The notes under the pieces: generated by a model
What the model saw: the letters and a program-made list of their open reading frames with translations, nothing else
Told to the model about the DNA's origin: nothing
The model's database searches: none
Part shown: piece after piece, positions 63,542-64,000 of the stretch
Layout: every line of letters begins with the position of its first letter
Position numbering within the stretch: the stretch's first letter is position 1
Made by a program: the position numbers and the translations under genes
Assembly: GCF_016908555.1 (NCBI RefSeq)
Contig: NZ_JAFBEE010000001.1
Span: 1 to 64,000 of the forward strand
Direction of reading: 5' to 3'
Length of the DNA stretch: 64,000 nt
Source of the DNA: Alkaliphilus hydrothermalis
GTDB taxonomy: Bacteria; Bacillota; Clostridia; Peptostreptococcales; Natronincolaceae

Positions 63542-63958
63542 ATTGATAGGAATCCAATTGTTGAAAGTTGTAAGGGTGAGTTGAAAAACTGACAAAAGTC
63601 ATAAAAATAGATTTTTTTCGATTATAATGCATAATAGCAAGAGGATATAAAACAGAAGTTTGGCAAGGGTAGCGTAGGAGACAGTATGTCGGGAGTTGAA
63701 TAATGTAGAAAATTGCTGGAATGAAATGAAAATGCATATCAATTCTAACTGGCCATAGATTAGCTAAAAATTCAACATAATATTCAAAAAAAATCGCCAC
63801 ATTTTGCATAATATGATATAATAACTTGTAAATATTAATTTATAAAAATTAAGAGAGTAGATTAAAAGTCAAAGGATATGATAAATGATAATATTACATA
63901 ATTTTTCTTAGAGTTATATTTCTGCAAAATAAAAAGCTACATTGTTTAATAGAAGATG
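63542..63958. other. Intergenic region at the window end
   Basis: About 415 bases with no credible gene. AT-rich sequence contains TATAAT-like elements near 63625 and 63826. Open frames here are short and lack ribosome sites. No structured RNA was recognised. Confidence 0.5.
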
Positions 63959-64000
63959 GTGAAAATCTATGATTTTGTAGCAGATTACTTTGTTAAGAGC
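63959..64000 (+). CDS. Possible gene start running off the window
   Basis: A GTG opens a frame MKIYDFVADYFVKS that is still open at the window edge. The upstream sequence AGAAGATG offers only a weak ribosome site at short spacing. Fourteen codons are too few for a family call. Confidence 0.3.
   Translation, partial: MKIYDFVADYFVKS

Noticed and set aside
63401..63592. 63-codon frame after yebC
   Set aside because: It runs through the yebC terminator hairpin and has no ribosome site.

Overview
The window looks like the chromosome of a low-GC, spore-forming anaerobe of the Clostridia, with an Alkaliphilus-like flavour. The reasons are the complete spoIIA-sigF and spoVA sporulation operons, a glycyl-radical pyruvate formate-lyase with its activase, a FeoAB ferrous iron system, AGGAGG-type ribosome binding sites, frequent GTG and TTG starts, and many hairpin-plus-T-run terminators. 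The genus is an inference from gene content only. No prophage, plasmid or CRISPR array was seen.

Layout. 1-320: tandem hairpin repeats. 325-4049: lipoate ligase and feoAB on the minus strand. 4253-15358: a fused sugar nucleotidyltransferase/phosphomannomutase-like protein and a 2850-residue cyclic beta-glucan synthase. 15600-19888: NfeD/flotillin membrane operon with tiny upstream ORFs, then two PspC proteins and a LiaF-like protein. 20094-22663: pxpABC 5-oxoprolinase. 22903-26061: YbjQ-like protein, DUF218 protein, lipoprotein and CNNM/CBS transporter. 26223: tRNA-Thr. 26562-33462: a six-gene envelope operon (GH16, processive GT2, VTC domain, DUF4956, CotH kinase, deacetylase-like protein). 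33524-35174: an IS4-type insertion sequence. 35184-39037: a small Cys-rich protein and a second spoVA locus with DUF1657 and DUF421 genes, resembling the mobile spoVA2 gene set. 39275-44331: amidase, MoaB-like protein, a small membrane protein and pflAB. 44710-50313: spoIIAA-spoIIAB-sigF, then the main spoVA operon (AA, AB, AC, AD, AEb, AEa) with two very small genes. 50314-50528: another hairpin repeat pair. 50664-64000: class A PBP, yunB, an HTH protein, hflX, a HEAT-repeat protein, a DUF3189 protein, a degenerate Nudix protein, a YigZ-like protein, a CoA-binding protein, a split TSUP transporter, cysK, nadE and yebC.

How the genes fit together. Sporulation is the main theme. The SpoIIAA/SpoIIAB/SigF switch starts the forespore programme. 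Two SpoVA channels would carry dipicolinic acid, and YunB is a further sporulation protein. A second theme is envelope carbohydrate and phosphate chemistry: the glucan synthase locus, and the GH16/GT2/VTC/DUF4956/CotH/deacetylase operon, which is the best candidate here for an uncharacterised system.

The most striking sequence-level observations are three. First, a hairpin repeat family has outer stems that differ between copies while staying self-complementary, and each copy sits at a gene 3' end. Second, the IS4-type element landed in the loop of a bidirectional terminator and carries its own terminators near both ends. Third, several proteins have altered catalytic motifs: the PMM-like domain, the Nudix box and the deacetylase. 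All calls come from reading the sequence; no database search was run.
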